From an uncultured Erythrobacter sp. (GTDB lineage: Bacteria > Pseudomonadota > Alphaproteobacteria > Sphingomonadales > Sphingomonadaceae), in contig CANMOQ010000001.1 in assembly GCA_947499505.1 (NCBI GenBank), positions 354,037 to 418,036 of the forward strand: 64,000 nt of DNA, read 5' to 3'. Shown one piece after another: positions 9,854-19,066 of this stretch (position 1 is the first letter of the stretch; each line of letters opens with the position of its first letter). The notes below the pieces were generated by a model. It ran no database searches, was not told where the DNA came from, and worked only from the letters and a program-made list of their open reading frames with translations. Both the position numbers and the translations under genes were made by a program.

Positions 9854-11416
9854 TCAATCGCGCGCCCAGCCATCGCTAGCGGCCTCCAAAGTCTCAAGGA
9901 AGCTCTCTGCGCTGGTGAGATAGTCCTGCTTTTTTTCATCGCCCATCCGGTCCCACGTCGCGTAGATCCTGCCAATGCGGTGATTGCTTGATAGGCGGTC
10001 TCGGTGGCGGTCCATAAAGTGCCAATAAAGCGGGTTGAACGGGCATGCGCCGTCGCCCGTTTTCTTGCTCACGGAATAGCTGCATTCCTTGCAGTAATCG
10101 GACATTTTATTGATGTAATTGCCGCTCGCCGCATAGGGCTTGGTCGCGAGCGCACCGCCATCGGCATAGAGGATCATGCTGGAGACATTAGGCAGCTCCA
10201 CCCATTGATAGGCGTCAGCGTAGACCGCGAGATACCAATCCTGGACCGCGCGCGGATCGATCCCGGCCAGCAGGCAAAAATTACCAAGCACCATTAGGCG
10301 CTGAATGTGATGCGCGTGGGCGTTTTCTTTGGTTGAGCGAATGCAGTCTGACAGGCACCGCATATCCGTTTCACCGGTCCAGAAAAACTCGGGCAGGGCG
10401 CGCGTCGCCTCCAGATCATTGGCCTCTTCCAGGCCGGGCATAAAGTGCCAGTAGAACCCTCGAATATACTCGCGCCACCCGATGATCTGGCGGATGAAGC
10501 CCTCGACCGAATTGAGCGGCGCGCGGCCATCTTCAAAGGCTTGCTCAGCGCGCTCACACAGAGCGATCGGATCGAGCAGACCGCAATTGATGCTGGTTGA
10601 TAGCATAGAGTGATAGAGGTCGTCTGAGCCGAAGACCATGGCGTCTTGATAGGGGCCGAAATTCTCAATCCGCTCGGCGAAAAACGCATCGGCCGCCTGC
10701 TCTGCCTCTGCGCTGGTTACAGGCCATTCAAACGGTTCGAGATCACCGAAATGGTCAGAGAATTTGTCCTCGACCAGATTCAGTACTTCGCGTGTGATTT
10801 CATCGGGTTCAAACTTGGGCCGAGCGGGCGCGTCCATGTCGCCTTTGGGTGGTTCGCGGTTCTGCTTGTCTAGGTTCCACTCGCCGCCTTTTGGCTTACC
10901 ATCGTCCAGCATCAGCAGACCAGTCTTGCGGCGCATTTCGCGGTAAAAATGCTCCATGGTCAGGTGCTTGCGCCCCTCGGCCCATTCCTCAAATTCTGCG
11001 TGCGAGCACAGGAAGCGGTCATCGGGTAATATGTCGACTTCGCAGGCGAACTTGTCGGGCCATTCCTCTATCGCTTGCTGAACTCTCCATTCGCTTGCCT
11101 CAACCACGTGGATAGCGCGCGGATCGTGCCGCTCAGTCGCGCGAGCAACCTCTCCGGTGAAATCGCCGGAATTCTCGCCATCCGTCAGCTTGACATAGTC
11201 GACCTGCCAGCCTGCCTCTTCCAGCTCTGCGGCGAAATGGCGCATGGCGGAGAAGATAAGCGCGATCTTTTGCTTGTGATGTTTGACGTAAGTTGCCTCG
11301 TCCCAGACCTCCATCATCAGGATGACACTGTCGTCCTTAGTGCGGCCACGTAGGCTGGCGAGTGTGCGGGTCAGCTGGTCGCCAAGAATTGGGATGAGGA
11401 TTGGATTGGATGCCAT
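9854..11416 (-). CDS. FeS cryptochrome/photolyase (FeS-BCP family)
   Basis: Flavoprotein of the iron-sulfur bacterial cryptochrome and photolyase family, whose known members repair (6-4) photoproducts or act as photoreceptors. 520 residues. The N-terminal antenna domain starts NPILIPILGDQLTRTLASL. The helical FAD domain contains LNSVEGFIRQIIGWREYIRG. The four Cys expected for the 4Fe-4S cluster are present: one in LGNFCLLAGIDP and three in YCKECSYS...GACPFNPLYWHF. It lies 45 bases downstream of priA on the same strand. Repair versus signalling cannot be decided from sequence; repair is the better guess with ada nearby. Confidence 0.92.
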   Translation of the reverse strand: MASNPILIPILGDQLTRTLASLRGRTKDDSVILMMEVWDEATYVKHHKQKIALIFSAMRHFAAELEEAGWQVDYVKLTDGENSGDFTGEVARATERHDPRAIHVVEASEWRVQQAIEEWPDKFACEVDILPDDRFLCSHAEFEEWAEGRKHLTMEHFYREMRRKTGLLMLDDGKPKGGEWNLDKQNREPPKGDMDAPARPKFEPDEITREVLNLVEDKFSDHFGDLEPFEWPVTSAEAEQAADAFFAERIENFGPYQDAMVFGSDDLYHSMLSTSINCGLLDPIALCERAEQAFEDGRAPLNSVEGFIRQIIGWREYIRGFYWHFMPGLEEANDLEATRALPEFFWTGETDMRCLSDCIRSTKENAHAHHIQRLMVLGNFCLLAGIDPRAVQDWYLAVYADAYQWVELPNVSSMILYADGGALATKPYAASGNYINKMSDYCKECSYSVSKKTGDGACPFNPLYWHFMDRHRDRLSSNHRIGRIYATWDRMGDEKKQDYLTSAESFLETLEAASDGWARD

Positions 11417-11461
11417 GGGGCTTCTAATGCTCAGGCCTGCAAAAAGTGCCGAACTGTTTGT

Positions 11462-13630
11462 TTAAACGAAACTATAGGGATCGATATCGACGCCGACACG
11501 CAGGCCCGGCGGGAAATCATGCGCATCCAGCCAGCCGCGAATGACCTTTTGCAGATTGGCGGAGCGCCGCGCATTGACGAGGAAGCGATAGCGGTAGCGG
11601 CCGCGCAGAAGCGCCAGCGGAGCGGGCGCTGGCCCAAGAATATAGAGGTCGTTCTGCTCTGGCCGCGTATCGCCCAGCCGCATAGCCGCGGCGCGCGCTT
11701 CCCTTTCATCCTCGCTCGACAAGATGATCGCCGCCCACCGGCCAAACGGCGGGGCGCCTGCGTCTTTGCGGGCCTCGGTTTCAGCCTCGTAGAACGCATC
11801 GCGGTCGCCCGCCTCAAGTGCCGCGATGACTGGCGCATCAGTGTGGCGCGTCTGGATCAGAACCTCGCCTGGTTTTGCCCCGCGACCCGCGCGACCAGCG
11901 ACCTGCGCGACTTGCTGATAGGTTCGCTCAGCGGCGCGCAAATCGCCGCCTTCCAGGCCTAAGTCCGCATCGACCACGCCGACCAAAGTCAGCTCTGGAA
12001 AGTGGAAACCCTTGGTCACCAACTGAGTGCCAACGATCACGTCAATCGCCCCGCCTTCTGCCTGAGCGATGAACTCAGCGGCGCGTTCGGGCGATCCCAA
12101 AGTGTCAGACGTGGCGACGGCCACGCGGGCATCGGGAAACAACTCTGCGACTTCATCTGCGATGCGCTCGACGCCGGGGCCGCAGGCGACGAGGCAATCC
12201 GGCTCCCCGCATTCCGCGCATTTGTCCGGGACCGCTGTTTCGTGCCCGCAATGATGGCAGGCGAGGCGGGCGGACAGGCGGTGCTCCACCATCCACGCGC
12301 TGCAATTGGGGCATTGATAGCGGTGCCCGCAATTGCGGCACAGCGTCAGCGGAGCAAATCCGCGGCGGTTTAGGAACAAGAGCGATTGCTCGCCCTTCGT
12401 CAGACGATCTTCGAGCGCAGCGACCAGAGGCGGGGCCAGCCAGCGACCGCTGGCTGGCTGTTCCTGCGTTAGGTCGACCAGGCGAATTTTGGGTAGGGTC
12501 GCGCCGCCAAACCGGCTCGGCAATTCCAGCCGCTCGTAAATACCGGTTGATGCCATGTGCAGGCTTTCTAGCGCCGGGGTTGCGCTGGCCAGCACCACTG
12601 GAATTTTCTCAAACCGGGCACGCATTACGGAGACATCACGGGCGTTGTAGCGCACGCCTTCGTCTTGCTTAAAGCTGACCTCATGCGCTTCATCGACGAT
12701 AATCAGGCCGAGGTTCGCATAGGGCAAAAACAGCGCCGAGCGAGCGCCAACAACAACGCCCGCTGTGCCGTTTGCAATGGCTCTCCAGGACCGCCTGCGC
12801 TCTGTGGATTTGAGCGATGAATGCCACAGCACGGGCGGCGTGCCAAAGCGCTGCTCAAAGCGCACGAGGAAATTTTCGGTAAGGGCAATTTCGGGCAAGA
12901 GTACAAGCACTTGTCGCCCCTGCCTAATGGCTTCGGCGACAGGCTCAAAATAGGTCTCGGTTTTGCCCGACCCCGTTACGCCATCGAGCAAGAACGGCGC
13001 ATATTCCCTCGCTGCCACCGCTTTCACAAGCCGATCAGAAACCTCAGCCTGATCATGGGATAGCTCCGGCACCCAATGCTCTGGGTTGGCTGGCGGGAAG
13101 GGGCGATCAATCGCAACCGTCACCGGCTCAATCAGCCCGGCATTCACCATTCCGCGCAGCACGCCTTCTGATACGCTGGCGATCCCGGCGAGCTCGCGGA
13201 TGGTGCCTTGCTCGCCCACCAAAGCCTCGAGCGCCAGCTTACGCTGCGGCGTCATGCGGCCAGAGCCCTCCGATCCGCTCAAACGGTATTCGGTCATAGT
13301 GGCAGGGCCGCCCAGCGCACCGCCGCTGGAAAGGACCATGCGCGCCACACTGGCCAGCGCGGCGCAGTAATAATCCGCGGTCCACTCGATCAGCCTACGC
13401 AGCGGCTCCGACAGCGGCGGGACCGGCAGTATTTCTCGGATTGCGCGCAGCTTGCTGGGGTCAAACTCGCGGCCCGGCAACCGTCCCTCATCCCAAACAA
13501 TGCCGGTGACGGTGCGCGGCCCAAGTGGAGCCAGCACCACCGTTCCAGCAGGCGCGCTCACCCCTTCAGGCAGCTTGTAATCGAGCGGGCCAAGCGCGGC
13601 ATTGAGGACAAGGAGGCGGACGCGGTTCAT
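11462..13630 (-). CDS. priA: Primosomal protein N' (replication restart helicase)
   Basis: PriA recognises stalled forks and restarts replication by loading the primosome. 722 residues. Seen are the N-terminal DNA-binding domain, Walker A GVTGSGKTETYF near residue 215, VDEAHE (DEAH box) near 315, the zinc-binding insertion with eight Cys arranged as CRNCGHRYQCPNC and CHHCGH...CAECGEPDC, and helicase motifs V-VI (GTQLVTKGFHFP, QVAGRAGRG). The gene starts at 13630; the 176 bases to the divergent aldolase gene hold no other gene. Confidence 0.97.
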   Translation of the reverse strand: MNRVRLLVLNAALGPLDYKLPEGVSAPAGTVVLAPLGPRTVTGIVWDEGRLPGREFDPSKLRAIREILPVPPLSEPLRRLIEWTADYYCAALASVARMVLSSGGALGGPATMTEYRLSGSEGSGRMTPQRKLALEALVGEQGTIRELAGIASVSEGVLRGMVNAGLIEPVTVAIDRPFPPANPEHWVPELSHDQAEVSDRLVKAVAAREYAPFLLDGVTGSGKTETYFEPVAEAIRQGRQVLVLLPEIALTENFLVRFEQRFGTPPVLWHSSLKSTERRRSWRAIANGTAGVVVGARSALFLPYANLGLIIVDEAHEVSFKQDEGVRYNARDVSVMRARFEKIPVVLASATPALESLHMASTGIYERLELPSRFGGATLPKIRLVDLTQEQPASGRWLAPPLVAALEDRLTKGEQSLLFLNRRGFAPLTLCRNCGHRYQCPNCSAWMVEHRLSARLACHHCGHETAVPDKCAECGEPDCLVACGPGVERIADEVAELFPDARVAVATSDTLGSPERAAEFIAQAEGGAIDVIVGTQLVTKGFHFPELTLVGVVDADLGLEGGDLRAAERTYQQVAQVAGRAGRGAKPGEVLIQTRHTDAPVIAALEAGDRDAFYEAETEARKDAGAPPFGRWAAIILSSEDEREARAAAMRLGDTRPEQNDLYILGPAPAPLALLRGRYRYRFLVNARRSANLQKVIRGWLDAHDFPPGLRVGVDIDPYSFV

Positions 13631-13806
13631 GATCGGCCCTCAATATGGGCGCGGCTGACGACCATCGGCAAGGTGCGGCTGCGCGATAATCATCATATTG
13701 CTGACGTTACCGTGGAGAGCATGCGTCTGCGTGGCTGGTCAGCGTGTCCGCGCTATGCCAATCAGGTCTGGCGATTCGTGATCTGCCATCAGGAGCCTGA
13801 GACGAG

Positions 13807-14460
13807 ATGAAATTCTTTGCCGACACTGCCGAAATTGACGACATTAAAGAACTGGCCGCGACCGGCCTGCTTGATGGGGTCACCACCAATCCATCGCTGA
13901 TCCACAAGTCGGGCCGCGACTTTATGGAAGTGACGAAGGAAATTTGTGGGATCACAGATGGTCCGGTGTCCGCAGAAGTCGTCGCACTCGATCACGAAAC
14001 CATGATGCGTGAGGCAGAGGTGCTGCGCAAAATCGCGGATAATGTCTGCATCAAAGTGCCGCTGACGATTGATGGTCTGAAGACCTGCAAAGCGCTGACC
14101 GGGGATGGCACCATGGTCAATGTGACGCTGTGCTTCTCGGCCAATCAGGCGCTGCTCGCGGCGAAGGCTGGGGCGAGCTTTATCTCGCCCTTCGTCGGCC
14201 GGCACGACGACAATGGCTTTGACGGGATGGACCTGATCGAAGACATCCGCCTGATCTACGACAATTACATGTTTGAGACCGAAATTCTGGTCGCCAGCGT
14301 GCGCCACGTCACCCACGTGCTCGAAAGCGCGAAGATCGGGGCCGACGTCATGACGGCACCGCCGAAAGTGATCAAAGCTCTGTTCAATCACACGCTGACC
14401 GACAAGGGCATTGATGCGTTTATGGCGGACTGGGCGAAGACGGGCCAGAAGATCGTCTGA
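13807..14460 (+). CDS. Transaldolase-like fructose-6-phosphate aldolase
   Basis: Small transaldolase-family protein of 217 residues, the length of the FSA/TalC subfamily. Conserved pieces are [26 protein letters not shown], the Schiff-base lysine in CIKVPLT, and [14 protein letters not shown]. It probably interconverts sedoheptulose and fructose phosphates in the pentose phosphate pathway or cleaves fructose-6-phosphate; the two activities are not separable here. It precedes cobT by 19 bases on the same strand. Confidence 0.92.
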   Translation: MKFFADTAEIDDIKELAATGLLDGVTTNPSLIHKSGRDFMEVTKEICGITDGPVSAEVVALDHETMMREAEVLRKIADNVCIKVPLTIDGLKTCKALTGDGTMVNVTLCFSANQALLAAKAGASFISPFVGRHDDNGFDGMDLIEDIRLIYDNYMFETEILVASVRHVTHVLESAKIGADVMTAPPKVIKALFNHTLTDKGIDAFMADWAKTGQKIV

Positions 14461-14479
14461 GCTGATACCTACCTAATCA

Positions 14480-16315
14480 ATGGCCGAAGAATCCCCTCTC
14501 GACACGTTTAAGCAGGCGCTGACTGGCGCCAGCCGCGCAATCGCGCGCGATGCGGAGGTGGAGGTTGCGTGGAGCGCGGATGTGCCGGGCTCTGCGGGCA
14601 ATCGTTTTCGCGTGCCTTTGCCGGGCCGCGACTTGCCCGCTGAGCAAGTCACCGAGGCGCGCGGGTTCGCTGACAGCTTCTCGCTCAAATTGCGCCACCA
14701 CAATGCGGGGCTGCACGCCAGCGGCAGCCCGCCAGAGCCGGTTGCGCGCGCTTGCTATGATGCGATTGAGCAGGTGCGTTATGAGGCCCTGGGCGCAAAC
14801 GCGTTCGGCGGTATTCGCTCCAACCTTGATGCGGCGGTGGAGCAGCGGACCGCGACCGATCCGATTGCCCGGGCGCAAAGCAATAGCGAGGTGCCGCTAG
14901 AAAGCGCGCTCTCGCTGATCGTGCGCGAGCAATTGACCGGGCTGGCGGTGCCAGAGCAGGCGCGCGCCGGGGTCGAAATGGTGCGCGAATTTATTGAAGA
15001 GCGCATTGGCGATGATCTCAGCAGCCTCGCCGATACCCTTGGCGACCAACAGGCGTTTCAAAAGCTTGCGCTTGATATGCTGCGCGATCTCGACCTCACC
15101 CGTCCGCAAGATGCGCCTGATGAGGCGGACAATGACGACGGCGACGAGGAAGAAGGCGCCGACGACGAGCAAGAGGGTGGTGAACAGCAAGAGGGCGACG
15201 CTGATCCGCAGGCCACCGATATGGCCGGCGAACAGGCGGAAGGTGATGGTGACGGCGATGCTGATACCGAGCTGTCTGGCGAAGAGGAAATGCAGGATGG
15301 CGAGCCCGGTGAAGACGGCGATGCCAGCAATGCGCCTGTTCGCCCGAACCGCCCGCAGGCCGATATTCCCGATGGGCTGGACTACAAGCCTTTCACCGAG
15401 AAATTCGACGAAATTATCGAAGCGTCTGAGCTGTGCGATGCGGAAGAACTCGACCGCTTGCGCGCTTATCTCGATAGCCAGCTGACCGGCCTGCAAGGCG
15501 TGGTCACGCGGCTCGCCAACCGGTTGCAGCGCCGCCTGATGGCGCAGCAGAACCGCAGCTGGGATTTTGATCAGGAAGAAGGCGTGCTGGACGCCGCCCG
15601 GCTGGCCCGCGTGGTGATCTCACCGGGAACTGCGCTGTCTTATAAGGTCGAGCGCGATGTTGAGTTTCGCGACACGGTCGTCACGCTGCTGATCGACAAT
15701 TCCGGCTCCATGCGCGGGCGGCCGATTTCCATCGCCGCGATCAGCGCGGATATTCTGGCGCGCACGCTGGAGCGTTGCGGGGTCAAAACAGAGATCCTGG
15801 GCTTCACAACGCGCGCCTGGAAGGGCGGACAAAGCCGCGAGGCTTGGCTGGCCGATGGCAAGCCGCAAGGGCCAGGACGCCTCAATGATCTGCGTCACAT
15901 CATCTACAAGCAAGCGGATGAGCCATGGCGCCGCGCGCGCCGCAATCTGGGCCTGATGATGCGAGAAGGGCTGCTGAAAGAGAACATCGATGGCGAGGCG
16001 TTGATGTGGGCGCATTCCCGCCTGATCCACCGGCCAGAAGATCGCCGGATCATGATGGTGATTTCTGATGGTGCGCCGGTTGATGACAGCACGCTGAGCG
16101 TGAATTCGGCGGGCTATCTGGAGGCGCATTTGCGCGGTGTGATCGAGTGGATTGAAAACGTCTCACCCGTGCAGCTGGTTGCGATTGGTATCGGCCACGA
16201 TGTGACCCGGTACTATCGCCGCGCGGTGACGATTATGGATGTCGAACAACTCGGCGGCACAATCATGGAGCAGCTTGCGGAACTGTTTGAGGATGAGAAA
16301 GGCAAGGGGCGGTGA
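14480..16315 (+). CDS. cobT: Cobaltochelatase subunit CobT
   Basis: Subunit of the aerobic cobaltochelatase (CobNST) that inserts cobalt into hydrogenobyrinic acid diamide in vitamin B12 synthesis. 611 residues: an N-terminal helical part, a very acidic linker (about residues 210-285, rich in Asp, Glu and Gln), and a C-terminal von Willebrand A domain with MIDAS motif [11 protein letters not shown] near residue 405 and [12 protein letters not shown]. cobS and cobN are not in the window. The next gene begins at a GTG overlapping this stop by four bases. Confidence 0.95.
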   Translation: MAEESPLDTFKQALTGASRAIARDAEVEVAWSADVPGSAGNRFRVPLPGRDLPAEQVTEARGFADSFSLKLRHHNAGLHASGSPPEPVARACYDAIEQVRYEALGANAFGGIRSNLDAAVEQRTATDPIARAQSNSEVPLESALSLIVREQLTGLAVPEQARAGVEMVREFIEERIGDDLSSLADTLGDQQAFQKLALDMLRDLDLTRPQDAPDEADNDDGDEEEGADDEQEGGEQQEGDADPQATDMAGEQAEGDGDGDADTELSGEEEMQDGEPGEDGDASNAPVRPNRPQADIPDGLDYKPFTEKFDEIIEASELCDAEELDRLRAYLDSQLTGLQGVVTRLANRLQRRLMAQQNRSWDFDQEEGVLDAARLARVVISPGTALSYKVERDVEFRDTVVTLLIDNSGSMRGRPISIAAISADILARTLERCGVKTEILGFTTRAWKGGQSREAWLADGKPQGPGRLNDLRHIIYKQADEPWRRARRNLGLMMREGLLKENIDGEALMWAHSRLIHRPEDRRIMMVISDGAPVDDSTLSVNSAGYLEAHLRGVIEWIENVSPVQLVAIGIGHDVTRYYRRAVTIMDVEQLGGTIMEQLAELFEDEKGKGR

Positions 16316-16731
16316 GCGCCGTAGAGTATTTTCATCTTCCGGCTGCATCGCCGCTCCCGCAAATCAAAAAGAGACCCTGCAAAACGATTGTTCTGATTGA
16401 GCAAGATGTATCAACTGATTGGCAAAACAAGGTTAGCCGTTGGATCGTTGATTCTGGCTGCCTCTACATGATGGCATGGGGGCGCCATTGTTCGACGTGG
16501 GATGATAGCGTGGACTGGGCAAACCTTGAAGAATACGACTACGGCCCAATTCCTGAGCATAGATCGGTGATGACGACTTGGCATGAAAACCAGTCGATGA
16601 GGGAAGTTTTTTGGGAATGCCATCATGTTGCTTTTCACAGCACAATCGACCTTTCAGTAACGGTCATTTCACACATATCCGATGTCGAGCGACGTGAAGA
16701 ACTCATGAGAATTTTTGAGGATAGCAAATGA
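16312..16731 (+). CDS. Unrecognised 139-residue protein overlapping cobT and a nitroreductase
   Basis: I do not recognise a characterised family. Cytoplasmic in appearance, with a Rossmann-like strand ([11 protein letters not shown]), a Trp/His-rich middle ([20 protein letters not shown]) and no signal or membrane segment. The start is a GTG at 16312 inside the cobT stop (GTGA), preceded by AAGGGG, and its stop overlaps the ATG of the next gene (ATGA). Such tight overlaps support real translation. The DNA is about 47 percent G+C at 16381-16680 by my count, clearly lower than the genes on both sides, suggesting later insertion into an existing pair. Confidence 0.78.
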   Translation: MSAVEYFHLPAASPLPQIKKRPCKTIVLIEQDVSTDWQNKVSRWIVDSGCLYMMAWGRHCSTWDDSVDWANLEEYDYGPIPEHRSVMTTWHENQSMREVFWECHHVAFHSTIDLSVTVISHISDVERREELMRIFEDSK

Positions 16732-17387
16732 ACGTAACCGAAGCCGTCACATCCCGTCGCTCTGTGCGTCAGTTCACCGACCAGCCGGTCGAGCTGGAAA
16801 CGATCCGCCGCGTTATGGACACCGCGCGCTGGGCCGCATCGGGTTGCAATTACCAGCCGTCGGAAGCGACCGTGGTCACAGGCGAGCCGCTTAAGGAGTT
16901 GCAAGCCAAAATCACCTCCACCCCACCGCAAAAACTGGAGTATGATTGGGACGCGCCCAAGCAGGAAGACGCGTACAAGGGCAGGCTTTACAGTCTTGCG
17001 GAAGGCATGTTCGATGCAATGGGCGTCGCCCGCGATGATGGGCCTGCGCGCATGGCGGCGATGGGCCGCAATGCCACCAGCTTCGACGCGCCGGCGGTTA
17101 TGTTCGTCTATTTCCCGCGCCTGATGAAAGAGCCGCAATGGTCGGACACCGGCATGTGGCTGCAAACGGTGGCGCTGCTGCTGCGCGAGGAAGGGCTCGA
17201 TAGCTGTTTTCAGGAATTCATGGCCTACTACGCGAATGTGATCCGCGATCATCTGGGGCTCGATCACGAGCGCTACATGTTCTTCTGCGGTATGGCGATT
17301 GGCTATCGCGACCCGGACGCTCCGGTGAACAATTTTGAGCGGGAACGCGTGCCGCTAGGCGATCAGGTTAAGTTTTTGGGGTTTTGA
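16728..17387 (+). CDS. Nitroreductase family protein
   Basis: FMN-dependent oxidoreductase of the nitroreductase superfamily, 219 residues. N-terminal FMN-binding pattern TSRRSVRQFTDQPVE, RWAASGCNYQPSEATVV, and C-terminal FFCGMAIGYRDPDAPVNNFERERVPL typical of the family. It reduces nitro or quinone-like compounds with NAD(P)H, but the natural substrate is unknown. It is the third gene of an overlapping chain with cobT; a cobalamin-related role such as BluB is not supported because key BluB features are not evident. Confidence 0.9.
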   Translation: MNVTEAVTSRRSVRQFTDQPVELETIRRVMDTARWAASGCNYQPSEATVVTGEPLKELQAKITSTPPQKLEYDWDAPKQEDAYKGRLYSLAEGMFDAMGVARDDGPARMAAMGRNATSFDAPAVMFVYFPRLMKEPQWSDTGMWLQTVALLLREEGLDSCFQEFMAYYANVIRDHLGLDHERYMFFCGMAIGYRDPDAPVNNFERERVPLGDQVKFLGF

Positions 17388-17392
17388 GCATT

Positions 17393-17473
17393 CGTCAGTC
17401 CAGCGAAAGCTGGAGTCCAAAACTGCAAAGCTGAACATAGCCGCCTAAGATCCCAGCTTGCGCTGGGATGACG
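17393..17473. repeat. REP-like inverted-repeat element upstream of cysS
   Basis: Two short hairpins in inverted orientation: CCAGC-GAAA-GCTGG and CCCAGC-TTGC-GCTGGG, with outer ends CGTCAGTCC and GGGATGACG. The pattern CGTCATCCCAGC...GCTGGG is a widely dispersed palindromic element of alphaproteobacteria. It fills the gap between the nitroreductase and cysS and may end transcripts. Confidence 0.75.
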
Positions 17474-17496
17474 TAAGAGGCAAAGCGCGATGCGAA

Positions 17497-18942
17497 ATGA
17501 CTGACCTCAAGCTCTTCAATTCGCTTACCCGCGAAATCGAACCATTCCGCCCCGTCCACAAAGGCGAGGCGCGCGTCTACACCTGTGGGCCGACGGTCTA
17601 TAACTATCCGCATATCGGCAATATGCGCGCCTATGTGTTTGCGGATATTCTCGGGCGGACCCTGTCTCACAAGGGCTATGACCTCACGCACATCATCAAC
17701 ATCACCGATGTTGGCCATCTGACCGATGACGCGGATGCGGGCGAGGACAAGATGGAGAAGATGGCGTCTGAAAAGGCGCAAAGCATCTGGGACATCGCGC
17801 AGCATTACACCGAAGCCTATTGGGCGGACGTAAAGGCGCTCAACATTCGCCAGCCTGCCAAATGGTCGGTCGCGACGGATTACATTGAAGAGATGCTGGA
17901 GTTCGCAAAAAGCATTGCTGACAAGCACTGCTATGAGCTGGAAAGCGGGCTCTATTTCGACGTCTCAACCATCGAGGATTACGGGCGGTTGGCACGCGCC
18001 GTAACCGAAGACGGCGAAGGCCGGATCGACACAGTCGAAGGCAAACGCAATGCGGCTGACTTCGCCATTTGGCGTAAGACACCCGTTGGCGAAAAGCGTC
18101 AGATGGAATGGGACAGTCCGTGGGGCAAGGGCGCTCCCGGCTGGCACCTTGAATGCTCGGTCATGGGCGAAAAACTGCTCGGTTTCCCATTCGATATTCA
18201 CACCGGCGGGATTGATCACCGCGAGATTCATCACCCCAATGAGATTGCGCAGAACCAAGCGTTTTGCGGCTGCGGCGGGCTTTCCGATGCGCGCAATTCT
18301 GGCGCGAACATCTGGATGCACAACAACTTCCTCGTCGAGCGTAGTGGAAAGATGTCGAAATCGTCCGGCGAGTTTCTGCGGCTGCAATTGCTGCTCGACA
18401 AGGGCTACCATCCGCTCAGCTATCGGATGATGTGCCTGCAAGCGCATTACCGTAGCGAATTGGAGTTTAGCTGGGACGGACTGACCGCTGCGCTTACGCG
18501 GCTCAAGCGGATCGTGATGCTGGTGGAGCGTATCGCCGATGCGCCAAGCGGCGCCGCAACCGATCACCCGAAATTTGCGCCAGTGCTGGAGAAATTTGAG
18601 ACAGCAATCGCCGATGATCTCAACACGTCGATCGCGCTGACGGCCTTGGAAGATGCGCTGGCGACCAAAAAGGTTGATGCGGGAATCAAGCGCGCCGTTG
18701 TTGAGCGGATCGATAGCGTTCTGGGGCTCGGCCTGTTTGAGCTTGCGCGCACGGACCTGCGTATCCGACCGAAAGACGCGGTGATCACCGAAGAAGAAAT
18801 TGACGCCGCGTTTGAGCGCCGCAAGTCTGCCCGCGCGGAGAAAGACTTTGCCGCTTCTGACGCTATCCGGGATGAGCTTGCGGAGCAGGGCGTCGAAGTG
18901 ATGGATGGCGACCCACTGGGGTGGGAGTGGAGGCTGTCTTAA
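17497..18942 (+). CDS. cysS: Cysteinyl-tRNA synthetase
   Basis: Class I aminoacyl-tRNA synthetase charging tRNA-Cys. From ATG 17497 it has 481 residues; a longer reading from 17458 runs into the repeat element and lacks the family start (MTDLKLFNSLTREIEPF). Motifs: CGPTVYNYPHIGN with the HIGH-type signature, the zinc ligands including Cys and the GGIDHREIHHPNE region, and KMSKS in GKMSKSSGEF near residue 280. Confidence 0.96.
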   Translation: MTDLKLFNSLTREIEPFRPVHKGEARVYTCGPTVYNYPHIGNMRAYVFADILGRTLSHKGYDLTHIINITDVGHLTDDADAGEDKMEKMASEKAQSIWDIAQHYTEAYWADVKALNIRQPAKWSVATDYIEEMLEFAKSIADKHCYELESGLYFDVSTIEDYGRLARAVTEDGEGRIDTVEGKRNAADFAIWRKTPVGEKRQMEWDSPWGKGAPGWHLECSVMGEKLLGFPFDIHTGGIDHREIHHPNEIAQNQAFCGCGGLSDARNSGANIWMHNNFLVERSGKMSKSSGEFLRLQLLLDKGYHPLSYRMMCLQAHYRSELEFSWDGLTAALTRLKRIVMLVERIADAPSGAATDHPKFAPVLEKFETAIADDLNTSIALTALEDALATKKVDAGIKRAVVERIDSVLGLGLFELARTDLRIRPKDAVITEEEIDAAFERRKSARAEKDFAASDAIRDELAEQGVEVMDGDPLGWEWRLS

Positions 18943-18944
18943 TT

Positions 18945-19050
18945 CGTCATTGCGAGCCGCAGGCGAAGCAATCCAAGGAGCAAGCTTGCGTCTTGGTGCG
19001 GCGTTGGGCCATGGATTGTCGCGTTGCCCTCCGGGCTCCTCGCAATGACG
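18945..19050. repeat. 106-bp inverted-repeat element downstream of cysS
   Basis: Starts CGTCATTGCGAG and ends CTCGCAATGACG, a perfect 12-base terminal inverted repeat, with a further imperfect match inside (GCAATCC against GGATTG). This is the pattern of a dispersed non-autonomous palindromic element. It has no coding capacity. It ends 16 bases before the next gene, so it lies in that gene's leader. Confidence 0.8.
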
Positions 19051-19066
19051 AGAAAAGAGAGAACAC

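Noticed and set aside
14300-14480. Cobalamin riboswitch before cobT
   Set aside because: The gap to the upstream gene is only 19 bases, and I see no B12-box-like pattern.
18945-19050. Terminal inverted repeats as a possible insertion sequence
   Set aside because: Only 106 bases and no transposase; kept as a non-autonomous repeat.
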